64,000 bases of DNA from Kitasatospora cinereorecta (lineage in GTDB: Bacteria; Actinomycetota; Actinomycetes; Streptomycetales; Streptomycetaceae), in contig NZ_JAMZDX010000006.1 in assembly GCF_024172095.1 (NCBI RefSeq), forward strand, positions 186,001-250,000, given 5' to 3'. The notes under the pieces were generated by a model. That model did not search any database and was not told the DNA's origin. It worked only from the letters and a program-made list of their open reading frames with translations. Shown in pieces: positions 56,655 through 64,000 of this stretch; the stretch's first letter is position 1, and every line of letters starts with the position of its first letter. A program made the position numbers and the translations under genes.

Positions 56655-57302
56655 TTGTCACAGCCACAGCCGACCAGATGGATTCGTTCCAGCAGTTCCA
56701 TCTCTCTAGGCCTGCTCCTTTGTCCGTGCGTCGCAGGGTGTACGGCGGGAAACCCGATGCCTGCAGTCACCGTCACGGTGACCACTGCCCCCAGCGCGAC
56801 GTTGCCAGCTGCGCCACTCCCGACCAGTGAGGTTGGAACGTCCAGCGCCCCTAGATCTGAGTCTCCAGCGGTCAGCTCATCGGATGGGGTTGCCACCAGC
56901 GAGGCTCGCGCTGCTGCCACTCCTAAGGCCAAGGTGCCGCAGGGCAGTCTTGCTCTAACTGTCTGGCACGACGAGGGCGCCAGTAACACTTGCGTCTCCG
57001 TTCAGACTGTCTACGAGAACCGGTCTGACACTGCAATCAATTCGATCAAGCAAACCTTCCAGACTTTGTACACGCCGAAGCACAGGGACGGCGAGTATCC
57101 CGACTCGGTCAACGGACCCATCAAGACGCTTACCCAGGTGGCAGGCATCGCCCCGTACCAGAGCCGAACTCTGTACTGGGATGTCTGCGCGCCTGAGCTC
57201 GCCAGCAAGCAGAACCCACCGCCGGCCGACGGCACGGACAGCTTCATGAGCGAGATCGGCGCACAGCCAATGACGAACTCCTGGACTTGGGTGGCTCCGT
57301 AG
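56655..57302 (+). CDS. Secreted lipoprotein carried by the AICE
   Basis: 215 residues from TTG 56655 with GAAGGAA upstream. Signal peptide RWIRSSSSISLGLLLCPCVA and lipobox VAGC. A Thr/Ser/Ala/Pro-rich linker (~40-95) leads to a domain with LALTVWHDEGASNTCVSVQT, YENRSDTAINSIKQTF and APYQSRTLYWDVCAPEL, probably one disulfide-bonded beta-sandwich. I recognise no family. It faces attR and is not in the transfer transcript; surface exclusion or host-cell-envelope effects are possible. Confidence 0.6.
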   Translation: MSQPQPTRWIRSSSSISLGLLLCPCVAGCTAGNPMPAVTVTVTTAPSATLPAAPLPTSEVGTSSAPRSESPAVSSSDGVATSEARAAATPKAKVPQGSLALTVWHDEGASNTCVSVQTVYENRSDTAINSIKQTFQTLYTPKHRDGEYPDSVNGPIKTLTQVAGIAPYQSRTLYWDVCAPELASKQNPPPADGTDSFMSEIGAQPMTNSWTWVAP

Positions 57303-57513
57303 GTCTCTCGACGCCTGCTGAAGACACTGAGCCGCATCACGTGCTCGTGCTCCTGTTCATCAGGCATCTGCGGAGTTCAGGCAGCGAGGCACTGCTGAGT
57401 GTCTAACTGCGGTACAACGGCCCCGTACTTCGGCGGACAGTCGCGGACGTTCGCGGACCGTGTGCGCAGGTCAGCGGTGGTCTGACCCGAGGTCGAACGA
57501 GCGTCCGGGTTGC
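57303..57513. other. attR-side arm region
   Basis: 211 bp, no gene. It contains three 10-bp repeats GCGGACAGTC, GCGGACGTTC, GCGGACCGTG (57433-57462) and the inverted repeat GGTCAG-N7-CTGACC (57469-57487), 27-81 bp from the att core. They could be integrase or Xis arm sites. Confidence 0.45.
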
Positions 57514-57556
57514 TTCGGGACGAAGAGGCCGTGGGTTCAAATCCCGCTACCCCGAC
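57514..57556 (+). other. attR
   Basis: A 43-bp exact copy of 44938-44980 (3' part of tRNA-Pro). Sequence before it does not continue into a tRNA 5' half, so this is the remnant, not a second tRNA. Confidence 0.95.
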
Positions 57557-57562
57557 CCAGTG

Positions 57563-57598
57563 GAAGGGCCCTATCGGAGAGATCCGATAGGGCCCTTC
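57563..57598 (+). terminator. Host tRNA-Pro terminator displaced by the AICE
   Basis: Stem AAGGGCCCTATCGGA/TCCGATAGGGCCCTT with loop GAGA, ending in CTTCTTCG. It has the same design as the element copy at 44996-45029, with paired base changes inside the stem. Confidence 0.88.
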
Positions 57599-57695
57599 TT
57601 CGTTGTGTGCCCACAGCTGAGTGACCAGGCCTCAGGAACCTGCTCGAGCGGCCATCCGTGGCGCCGGTGTCGGCGTCGGCCGTTAGGGTCCGGCC

Positions 57696-58097
57696 ATGAT
57701 GATCAGACCGTCGAGGACGTGGCGGGACGGCGTGGCCGAGGAGGCGCGCGAGCTCGCGGCGGGCACCCTGGAGCCCGGGCAGGCGTGTATGGCAATCCTC
57801 TTTCCGGAGGCGCTCCTGGCCGCCACCGATGCTGTCCTCGGGGACTTCGAGGCTGATGTTCGCGCGCTCGCCGAGCCGTCGGACCAACAGGTCATGGCGG
57901 TGGTCGAGCGCGTGGTGCTCGCGCTGAATGCGGTCAACGAGTCCTTTGACCACGCGGCCTACGAAACCGACGAGCGGGAGCGGCTGTGCGAGTACATCGA
58001 TCAGGTGCTGGCTCACAGCGGCATTGATGTGCCGGCGCTTACGGCGCGCCAGGGCATTGACCGATATGCAATCACGGACGAGTGGCGCGATTGGTGA
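57696..58097 (+). CDS. Hypothetical protein, helical
   Basis: 133 residues from ATG 57696. Mostly helical and acidic (EEARELAAGTLEPGQACMAI, LLAATDAVLGDFEADVRALA, NAVNESFDHAAYETDERERL). It looks like a soluble one-domain protein, perhaps of the immunity-protein kind, but I recognise no family. It is the first host gene to the right of attR. Confidence 0.6.
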   Translation: MMIRPSRTWRDGVAEEARELAAGTLEPGQACMAILFPEALLAATDAVLGDFEADVRALAEPSDQQVMAVVERVVLALNAVNESFDHAAYETDERERLCEYIDQVLAHSGIDVPALTARQGIDRYAITDEWRDW

Positions 58098-58249
58098 CAA
58101 TCGGCGGTGGCGGCCTTGTCGGCAGCCGCTCGCTCGGATGTCCGGCGCCGTCAGCTGACCCACCGTCGAGCAACGTCGACACCCGACGCCTGTCGGCTGG
58201 GAGCAGGTGTGTTGCGCCGGGCAGAGTCGCCGGTGTCTCATTGGCCGCC

Positions 58250-58588
58250 ATGACGCAGCGATCTTCTCGCCCTACGCTCAAGCAGCGGTTCAGCCCACAT
58301 CCTGCAAATGCGCCGCGCACCGGGTGGCAGCGCTTCAACCGCGCCAAGACCGACTCGGGGTGGCCGCTGCTTCTCGCCAATTTGGCCGGATTTACGGCCT
58401 TTTCCATATTTTCCGTCAATGAAGCCCTTGCGGGGTCGCTGTTCTTTTCCGTCGGCAGCATCACCTTCATTCTCGGGATGCTGCGCACTGGGCACGTGAT
58501 GCTCTGCGTGGCCCAGGGGAAGACCGGGATCACCGCCTCCGGAGAAGCGATCCCTGCTGAGCCCAGCGAGCGGGACAGGCTCTTCTGA
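58250..58588 (+). CDS. Small two-helix membrane protein
   Basis: 112 residues from ATG 58250. A basic N-terminus is followed by GWPLLLANLAGFTAFSIFSV and LFFSVGSITFILGMLRTGHV, two membrane helices, and a polar tail. The function is unknown. Confidence 0.55.
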   Translation: MTQRSSRPTLKQRFSPHPANAPRTGWQRFNRAKTDSGWPLLLANLAGFTAFSIFSVNEALAGSLFFSVGSITFILGMLRTGHVMLCVAQGKTGITASGEAIPAEPSERDRLF

Positions 58589-58750
58589 CAGGCAGCGGCG
58601 GGTCAGGTGGAGTGGTGGGCGACGGTTCCAACGGCCTTGGGTTGAGCTTTTTCTGAGGTACGGTTAACAACTGTTCGCTACTTGTCAGTAGCATGCCGAG
58701 GGCAGGCCTGCTCGTCCTCTGACCACCTACGCCGAAGGTGACCCCTCCGC

Positions 58751-60322
58751 ATGTCGATGCGCACCCTCGCGCTGTCCGTGCTCGCCGCATCCGTGGTGCT
58801 GTCCGTCAGCGCCTGCGACCCGATGACGGCGACGCCCGGACAGCCGGCCGACGCGGCCGCCACGAAGAACCTGGCCGCGCCCGCCTCCTCCGACGACACC
58901 GCTGCCGCGATGGCGGCGGACGCCGCCGGGAGTCCGGCGGTGACGCTGCTGGCCCCGGCCGCAGACCGGATCCCCACCGAACCGACGGCGTCGCCCTCCG
59001 CCGCGCACGCCGAACCGAAGGCGAGTGGCGGCAGCAGCGCCAGCGGTACGCCGAAGCCCGCGGTCGTGCCGAGCGCACCCGCGTCCGACGCCGCCGCGCT
59101 CAAGCTGGACTCGTACGACCAGAAGAGCGGCAAGGCCGTCCTCGCCGTCGCCACCAACGGCACCAACGGCACCAACGGCGACGGCAAGGCGTCGAACAGC
59201 CCGTCGCCCGCCCCCAGCCCGTCGGCCAGTGCCGCCGCCGTCGCCGCCGTGCGGCCGGGCCAGCTGATCGACAGCCCGCCGTCGGCCGTGGCCCCGCGCG
59301 GGGCGCTGCTCGCCATCACCGACGTGCAGGCGGCCGGGCCGGGCAAGGTCGCGGTCAGCACGCGTCCGGCGACCATCTCCGAGCTGCTCGGACAGACCTG
59401 GGCGAACATCAAGAGCGCCCTGGACCCGCACAAGATCCAGGTCACGCCGAAGCTCAAGGACCTCAAGGCGTCGTACGTCCCGAAGCCGGGCGGTGGCGCC
59501 GACGGGTCGGCGTCGGCCGTGCTGCAGCTGGACGCCAACGACACCGTGCCGCTGCCGGGCGGTGGCAAGGCCACGCTCAACGGCTCGCTGGAGCTCGACC
59601 CGAGCGTGATGTTCTCCTACCAGGGCTCGCACGGGATCCTCGCCCCCGAGCAGGCCAAGGTCGGCTTCGACCTCGGCGCGCACGCCAACTGGCACCTGAG
59701 CGCGGGCCTCACCGGCTCGACCGGACAGGTCAAGATCCCGATCGCCACCCTCACCGCCACACCGACCGTGATGGTCGCCCAGGTGCCGGTGGTGATCTCG
59801 CTCAACGTCACGGTGTACGCCGAGGTGAGCGCCGACGGCACCGTCACTGTCGACACCACCCAGCAGCTGGACGGCAGTTGGGCGATGCACGCGGACTACA
59901 CCAAGGCCGGCGGCTGGACCTCCACCACCGAGCCGGTGAGCACCAAGATCTCGCCGGTCAAGGCGTCGTTCACCGGCAAGGCCTCGGTCCGTACCGGCCT
60001 GGTGGCCGACGGGTCGGTGGCGCTGTACGACGCGGTGGGCGTGAAGGCCACGGTCGAGCCCTACCTGCGGGCGGACGTGGACGGCTCGGTGAGCATCGAC
60101 TCGGCGAGCGGGGTCCCGGCGGTCCACGGGAAGGCCGGGCTGTACGGCGGCCTGGACGTGAACGGCGCTGTGCTGGCGCGGATCGCGATCCTCGGAACTC
60201 CGCTGGTGGAGAAGGACATTCCGTTCAAGCTCTACCACAACGAGTGGACGATCGTGTCCCGGGAGGCCGGCACGGGGGCCGCTGCGGGGGCCTCCTCCGG
60301 GGCAGGTTCCGCGGCGCACTGA
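58751..60322 (+). CDS. Large secreted lipoprotein or surface protein
   Basis: 523 residues. The signal peptide MSMRTLALSVLAASVVLSVS is followed by a Cys in a VSAC lipobox. Residues ~30-190 are a low-complexity Ala/Ser/Pro/Gly/Asn linker that could span the cell wall (NGTNGTNGDGKASNSPSPAP). Residues ~190-490 form a beta-rich domain (AVLQLDANDTVPLPGGGKAT, WAMHADYTKAGGWTSTTEPV). No known family comes to mind. A dyad GCTAC-N6-GTAGC (58677-58692) and the TTAACA region upstream may be regulatory. Confidence 0.7.
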   Translation: MSMRTLALSVLAASVVLSVSACDPMTATPGQPADAAATKNLAAPASSDDTAAAMAADAAGSPAVTLLAPAADRIPTEPTASPSAAHAEPKASGGSSASGTPKPAVVPSAPASDAAALKLDSYDQKSGKAVLAVATNGTNGTNGDGKASNSPSPAPSPSASAAAVAAVRPGQLIDSPPSAVAPRGALLAITDVQAAGPGKVAVSTRPATISELLGQTWANIKSALDPHKIQVTPKLKDLKASYVPKPGGGADGSASAVLQLDANDTVPLPGGGKATLNGSLELDPSVMFSYQGSHGILAPEQAKVGFDLGAHANWHLSAGLTGSTGQVKIPIATLTATPTVMVAQVPVVISLNVTVYAEVSADGTVTVDTTQQLDGSWAMHADYTKAGGWTSTTEPVSTKISPVKASFTGKASVRTGLVADGSVALYDAVGVKATVEPYLRADVDGSVSIDSASGVPAVHGKAGLYGGLDVNGAVLARIAILGTPLVEKDIPFKLYHNEWTIVSREAGTGAAAGASSGAGSAAH

Positions 60323-60353
60323 GCACCGTCGCACCGTCGGAGGTGTGATGTCC

Positions 60354-60384
60354 GGGGCCGGCTCCCGTGCGGGGAGCCGGCCCC
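60354..60384 (+). terminator. Terminator after the lipoprotein gene
   Basis: GGGGCCGGCTCCC (60354-60366) and GGGAGCCGGCCCC (60372-60384), loop five bases. Confidence 0.85.
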
Positions 60385-60489
60385 GGGCCGTTCAGCGTCA
60401 GACGGTGCGTCAGGGGTGCAGATTGGCCCAGGAACCCGGGTCGGGAATGGACCGTTCCGGTGGGCCGCCGAGCCTCTAAGGTCGGTCGG

Positions 60490-61095
60490 GTGACGACCTC
60501 TGTGGACTTCTACTTCGACCCCATCTGCCCGTTCGCGTGGATCTCCTCCCGTTGGATCCTGGAGGTGGAGCGCCGGCGCGAACTCGACCTGAACTTCCGC
60601 GTGATGAGCCTCTCGGTGCTCAACGAGGGCCGCGAGAACCTGCCGGAGCGCTACCGGCGGCTGCTGGACACCGGCTGGGGCCCGGTCCGGGTGTGCATAG
60701 CGGCAGCCGAGCACCACGGCGACCACGTCCTGCGGGACCTCTACACCGCACTCGGTACCCGCCTGCACGACCAGGACCGGGCCGCCGACGACGCGCTGAT
60801 CCGGGAGGCGCTGGCCGAGGTCGGCCTGCCGGTGGAGCTCGCCGAGGCGGCGAACGTCACCGACTACGACGACGCACTGCGCAAGAGCCACCACGAGGGC
60901 ATGGACCCGGTCGGCGAGGAGGTCGGCACGCCGACGATCCACGTCGACGGCACCGCCTTCTTCGGCCCGGTGCTCACCGCGATCCCGCGCGGCGACGACG
61001 CGGTGAGGATCTTCGACGGCGTCCGGCTGCTGGCCGGGTACCCGAAGTTCTTCGAGCTGAAGCGGACCCGTACCGGCGAACTCGACTTCAGCTGA
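60490..61095 (+). CDS. DsbA-fold mycothiol-dependent reductase, Rv2466c family, single Cys
   Basis: 201 residues from GTG 60490. It reads DFYFDPICPFAWISSRWILE, then VMSLSVLNEGRENLPERYRR and RKSHHEGMDPVGEEVGTPTI, ending FFELKRTRTGELDFS. These blocks track M. tuberculosis Rv2466c closely. Rv2466c has CPWC; here the site is CPFA, so the nucleophilic Cys is kept and the second Cys is Ala. A monothiol mechanism with mycothiol is possible. It overlaps the convergent regulator by 8 bp. Confidence 0.88.
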   Translation: MTTSVDFYFDPICPFAWISSRWILEVERRRELDLNFRVMSLSVLNEGRENLPERYRRLLDTGWGPVRVCIAAAEHHGDHVLRDLYTALGTRLHDQDRAADDALIREALAEVGLPVELAEAANVTDYDDALRKSHHEGMDPVGEEVGTPTIHVDGTAFFGPVLTAIPRGDDAVRIFDGVRLLAGYPKFFELKRTRTGELDFS

Positions 61096-62173
61096 CGCCC
61101 GAGGCGACGGCGTCCGGCTGCCTGGTCTCGGGCGGTCGGACGCCCGACGGCAGGGCTTCCGGCGGTCGGACGTCCGGCGGCGCGGCTTCCGGTGGCAAGG
61201 CTTCCGGCGGCAGGTCGGGGCCGCGGAAGGTGCGCCGGTAGGTGCCCGGCGAGACGCCGATCGCGGCGTTGAGGTGCTGGCGCAGGCTGGCGTCGGTACC
61301 GAAACCGGCCCGTTGGGCGATCCGGCCGACCGGCAGGTCGCTGCTCTCCAGCAACTGCCGGGCGAGGTCGACCCGCTGGCGGATGAGCCACTGGCCGGGG
61401 CTGACGCCGACCTCGGCGCGGAAGCGGCGGGTGAAAGTGCGCAGGCTCATCCCGGCGTGCCGGGCGAGGTCGGTGAGCTGGAGCGGTTCGTGCAGCCGGT
61501 CCAGCGCCCAGGCGCGGGTGGCGGAGGTGCCGGTGTCCGTGGCCTTGGGCACCGGCCGCTCGATGTACTGGGCCTGTCCGCCCTCGCGCTGCGGCGGGAC
61601 CACGCAGCGGCGCGCGACCTGGTTGGCGACGGTGCTGCCGTGGTCCTCGCGGATCACGTGCAGCAACAGGTCGATGCCGGCCGCAGCACCGGCCGAGGTG
61701 AGGATCCGGCCGGTGTCGACGTACAGCACGTCGGGGAGGAGCCGGATCTGCGGGTAGTGGCGGGCGAAGTGCTCGGCGTGGCGCCAGTGGGTGGTGGCGG
61801 GAAGGCCGTCGAGCAGACCGGCGGCGGCCAGCGGGAAGGTGGCGACGCAGATGCCGACGATCCGGGTCTCCGGTCGCAGTCCGGTCAGGGCCTCGGCGAC
61901 GCCGCGGGGCAGGGCGTGCCGGTCGACGATCCCGGTGAACTCCTCGGCGGCCGGGATCACCACGGTGTCGGCCTCGGCGAGGGCGGTGGTGTCCCGCTCG
62001 ACGGTGATCGAGAAGTCGGCGGCGGTGCGGACCGGGCGCCCGTCGAGCGAGCAGGTGACCACCTCGTAGAGGGGGCGGTCGTCGGCGTCGGTGGCGGAGC
62101 CGAACAGCCTGGAGGGCAGGCTCAGCTCGAACGGGATCACCCCGTCGAGGGCGAGGACCACAACACGATGCAT
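61088..62173 (-). CDS. GlxA-family AraC-type regulator
   Basis: 361 residues from ATG 62173 (MHRVVVLALDGVIPFELSLP); ATG 62200 would add nine. The N-terminal DJ-1/PfpI-like domain contains RIVGICVATFPLAAAGLLDG, with Cys at the usual nucleophile place. Two AraC helices follow: QLTDLARHAGMSLRTFTRRF and VGRIAQRAGFGTDASLRQHL. The C-terminal ~40 residues are repeats of PPEALPPEAAPPDVRPPE type encoded by imperfect ~15-bp repeats (61150-61216). It probably regulates the divergent oxidoreductase. Confidence 0.88.
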   Translation of the reverse strand: MHRVVVLALDGVIPFELSLPSRLFGSATDADDRPLYEVVTCSLDGRPVRTAADFSITVERDTTALAEADTVVIPAAEEFTGIVDRHALPRGVAEALTGLRPETRIVGICVATFPLAAAGLLDGLPATTHWRHAEHFARHYPQIRLLPDVLYVDTGRILTSAGAAAGIDLLLHVIREDHGSTVANQVARRCVVPPQREGGQAQYIERPVPKATDTGTSATRAWALDRLHEPLQLTDLARHAGMSLRTFTRRFRAEVGVSPGQWLIRQRVDLARQLLESSDLPVGRIAQRAGFGTDASLRQHLNAAIGVSPGTYRRTFRGPDLPPEALPPEAAPPDVRPPEALPSGVRPPETRQPDAVASGVS

Positions 62174-62193
62174 GGCCCGATTCTTGCACATCA

Positions 62194-62207
62194 TGGCCAT
62201 TCGGCCA
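62194..62207. promoter_or_regulatory. Candidate operator between divergent genes
   Basis: TGGCC-ATTC-GGCCA in the 71-bp space between the GlxA-like regulator and the oxidoreductase gene. Confidence 0.45.
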
Positions 62208-62244
62208 CTTTTTTCGCAGGTCGCGCCCGGGCAGCCTGGGATGC

Positions 62245-63210
62245 ATGAGCACTACGAACACCATGAAGGCAATCACCCAGGACACCTACGGCGGCCCCGA
62301 GGTGCTGCGCGAGGTCGAGGTCGAGCGGCCTGTTCCCGGACCGTCGGAGGTCCTGGTCCGGGTCCACGCGGCAGGTATGAACCCCACCGACTGGAAGCAC
62401 CGGCAGTTCCCCGGCTTCCTCGACCGGCTCCCGCTGGTGCTGGGCTGGGACGTGTCCGGCGTGGTCGAGGCGGTCGGCATCGGCGTGACGATCCACCGCG
62501 TCGGCGACGAGGTGTTCGGCATGCTGCCGTACCCGCACGGCGTCGGCGCGTTCGCCGAGTACGTGGTCGTCCCGGCCCGCGCCCTGGTCCGCAAGCCGTC
62601 CAACCTCGACCACGTCCAGGCCGGCGCCGTCCCGCTGGCCGCGCTGACCGCGTGGCAGGTGCTGGTGGACGCCGCCGACGTCCGGCCGGGCCGGCGGGTG
62701 CTGGTCCACGCCGCCGCGGGCGGGGTCGGCCACTTCGCCGTCCAGATCGCCAAGGACCGCGGCGCGTACGTGATCGGCACCGCGAGCGCACCCAAGCACG
62801 AGCTGCTGCACGAGCTCGGCGTGGACGAGGCGATCGACTACCGGACCAGGGACTTCACCGAGATCGAGCCGGTCGACCTGGTCTTCGACACCCTCGGCGG
62901 CGAGACCGCCCTGCGCTCACTGGACGTGCTCCGCCCCGGCGGCCGGCTGATCTCCATCGCGCTCGGCACGCTGCCCGCCGAGCTGCGTGGCGTGGCCGAA
63001 GCCCGCGGGATCCAGGTGGACGAGCTGCTGGTCGAGGCCGACCAGGAGGGCATGCGGGCGATCCGTGACCTGGTCGAGGACGGTCGGCTGCGGCCGGTCG
63101 TCGACGCGGTCTTCCCGCTGGCGCAGGCCGCCAAGGGTCACGCCACGGGCGACACCGGGCGGGTGACCGGCAAGGTGGTGCTCGCCGTCGCGGCAGCCGA
63201 CCGGTCGTAG
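62245..63210 (+). CDS. NADP-dependent quinone oxidoreductase-like protein (MDR family)
   Basis: 321 residues. The GroES-like part is MKAITQDTYGGPEVLREVEV, then VHAAGMNPTDWKHRQFPGFL and LGWDVSGVVEAVG. The nucleotide-binding part is VLVHAAAGGVGHFAVQIAKD, followed by TASAPKHELLHELGVDEAID. Zinc ligands of alcohol dehydrogenases are absent, as in quinone reductase-like MDR proteins. The substrate is unknown. Probably controlled by the divergent GlxA-like regulator. Confidence 0.92.
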   Translation: MSTTNTMKAITQDTYGGPEVLREVEVERPVPGPSEVLVRVHAAGMNPTDWKHRQFPGFLDRLPLVLGWDVSGVVEAVGIGVTIHRVGDEVFGMLPYPHGVGAFAEYVVVPARALVRKPSNLDHVQAGAVPLAALTAWQVLVDAADVRPGRRVLVHAAAGGVGHFAVQIAKDRGAYVIGTASAPKHELLHELGVDEAIDYRTRDFTEIEPVDLVFDTLGGETALRSLDVLRPGGRLISIALGTLPAELRGVAEARGIQVDELLVEADQEGMRAIRDLVEDGRLRPVVDAVFPLAQAAKGHATGDTGRVTGKVVLAVAAADRS

Positions 63211-63252
63211 GTCGCGCCGGGCCGGGCCGGCGGCACAGCAGGTCAGGTCACG

Positions 63253-63792
63253 TCAGGTCAGCGACTTGTAGAAGAAGGTCGCGGGGCTGAGCGTGCCGTC
63301 CGGGTCGGCGGCGTAGTCGGGGACGAGACCGTACCGGGTCCAGCCGGCCGAGTCGTAGAGACGCTCGGCCGCGCTGCCGGTGCGGGTGTCCAGGAGCAGC
63401 AGGGTGGCGTCCGCGTCCGCGGCGGCGCGCTCGGCGGTGTCGAGCAGGCGGCGGGCCAGGCCGCGGCCGCGGGCGTCGCGGTGGACCATCAGTTTCACCA
63501 CCTCGGCGCGGTGCCGGCCGTTGGCCTTGCCCTCCAGCACCAGGCCGACCGTGCCGACGGTCCGGCCGGCACCGTCCCGCGCCGCCCAGACCAGGCGTCG
63601 GCCCGCCTCCACCTCCGGGGCGAACTGCAACCACCAGTGGGCCGCCTCGGCGGCGTCGAGCGGGGCCAGGAAGCCGATCGACGCGCCGTCGTCGACGGCG
63701 TCTGTGAGCAGGGCGCCGAGTTGGTGACGGCAGTCGGCGAGGTCGGCCGCGGTGAGCCGGACGACCTCGACGGTGGCGGTGGAAACGGCCAT
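63253..63792 (-). CDS. GNAT acetyltransferase
   Basis: 179 residues from ATG 63792 with AGAGGGGA eight bases upstream; ATG 63834, which overlaps the stop of the next gene upstream as ATGA, would add 14. The acetyl-CoA loop is VVKLMVHRDARGRGLARRLL, with TVGTVGLVLEGKANGRHRAE before it and AERLYDSAGWTRYGLVPDYA at the end. The acceptor is unknown. It probably shares a transcript with the cupin regulator. Confidence 0.87.
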   Translation of the reverse strand: MAVSTATVEVVRLTAADLADCRHQLGALLTDAVDDGASIGFLAPLDAAEAAHWWLQFAPEVEAGRRLVWAARDGAGRTVGTVGLVLEGKANGRHRAEVVKLMVHRDARGRGLARRLLDTAERAAADADATLLLLDTRTGSAAERLYDSAGWTRYGLVPDYAADPDGTLSPATFFYKSLT

Positions 63793-63830
63793 GGTGGCGT
63801 CCCCTCTGATGGGAAGGGCCTCGGCCCTGG

Positions 63831-64000
63831 TCATGGCAGGACGATCGCGACGGCGTAGCGGACCGGGTCCGGCCCCGGGCAGTGGAACCGGGACGGCCCC
63901 CACAGCCGGAAGCGCAGGCAGTCACCGGGCCCGAGCGGCTGCGGCTCACCCTGGACGGTGATCTCCACCCGCCCATCCAGCACCCAGATGTGCTGTTCCA
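63831..64000 (-). CDS. Cupin domain, probably C-terminus of an XRE-cupin regulator (5' end outside window)
   Basis: Only the last ~55 residues are seen: EQHIWVLDGRVEITVQGEPQ, then LGPGDCLRFRLWGPSRFHCP and VRYAVAIVLP. This is cupin motif 1-2 spacing with GDxxRF. In Streptomyces such a C-terminus next to a GNAT gene usually belongs to a helix-turn-helix regulator, but the HTH lies beyond the edge. Confidence 0.65.
   Translation of the reverse strand, partial: EQHIWVLDGRVEITVQGEPQPLGPGDCLRFRLWGPSRFHCPGPDPVRYAVAIVLP

Noticed and set aside
57500..57556. Second tRNA-Pro gene
   Set aside because: Only the 3' 43 bp are present; the sequence upstream does not form the acceptor or D arms. It is attR.

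Overview
The window is 64 kb of very GC-rich DNA with strongly biased third codon positions, many GTG starts and 4-base stop/start overlaps (ATGA, GTGA). BldG, WblA, a Crp regulator, a 6C RNA, a Tad-type pilus locus and a pSAM2-like integrative element all point to a chromosomal segment from the Streptomycetaceae (Streptomyces or Kitasatospora type). From memory, the backbone gene order matches the S. coelicolor SCO3540s-3580 region. It also parallels M. tuberculosis Rv3649-Rv3682: helicase, tad genes, 6C RNA, HAD phosphatase, acs, holin-like protein, epoxide-hydrolase-like protein, marP, Nudix, nth, crp, MBL, RidA, ArsA pair, whiB4/wblA, ponA.

Layout. 1-3.1 kb: methyltransferase (cut by the window edge), lipoprotein, cyclophilin-like protein, then the developmental switch anti-sigma/bldG. 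3.3-12 kb: a MrfA-type helicase convergent with a leftward tad operon (CpaE-like, TadA ATPase, a 33-residue membrane microprotein, TadB, TadC, Flp pilin, two TadE-like pseudopilins). 12-13.8 kb: 6C small RNA and a membrane-anchored HAD phosphatase. 14-27 kb: degenerate Fic protein, CooC-like ATPase, SulP-carbonic anhydrase fusion, papain-like peptidase, acsA, a frameshifted beta-lactamase-family pseudogene, nhaA, holin-like protein and an alpha/beta hydrolase that has lost its nucleophile. 27-44.8 kb: marP, Nudix, nth, PEP-mutase-like protein, crp, MBL protein with a coupled 57-residue ORF, second Nudix, RidA, DUF4177, two ArsA-like ATPases, wblA and a class A penicillin-binding protein.

44,938-57,556 is an actinomycete integrative and conjugative element (AICE) inserted in the 3' end of tRNA-Pro(CGG). 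Perfect 43-bp att repeats bound it. It carries int, xis, a RepSA-like initiator, spread genes, a TraSA-like DNA translocase, a KorSA-like GntR repressor with three matching operators, and a Pif-like Nudix gene. The leftward genes from 52.8 to 45.1 kb look like one long transcript. Cargo includes a diguanylate cyclase between two copies of a hairpin repeat, and a lower-GC pair encoding a TIR/deoxyribosyltransferase-like protein and a zinc-ribbon protein, which looks like a candidate defence module. A structured non-coding block at 54,662-54,759 may be an origin or transfer locus.

57.6-64 kb: host genes of ordinary type: small hypotheticals, a large lipoprotein, an Rv2466c-like mycothiol-dependent reductase lacking its second active-site cysteine, a GlxA/AraC regulator divergent from a quinone-oxidoreductase-like gene, a GNAT acetyltransferase, and the C-terminal cupin of a regulator cut by the window edge.

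Family assignments come from reading motifs by eye; no database search was run.
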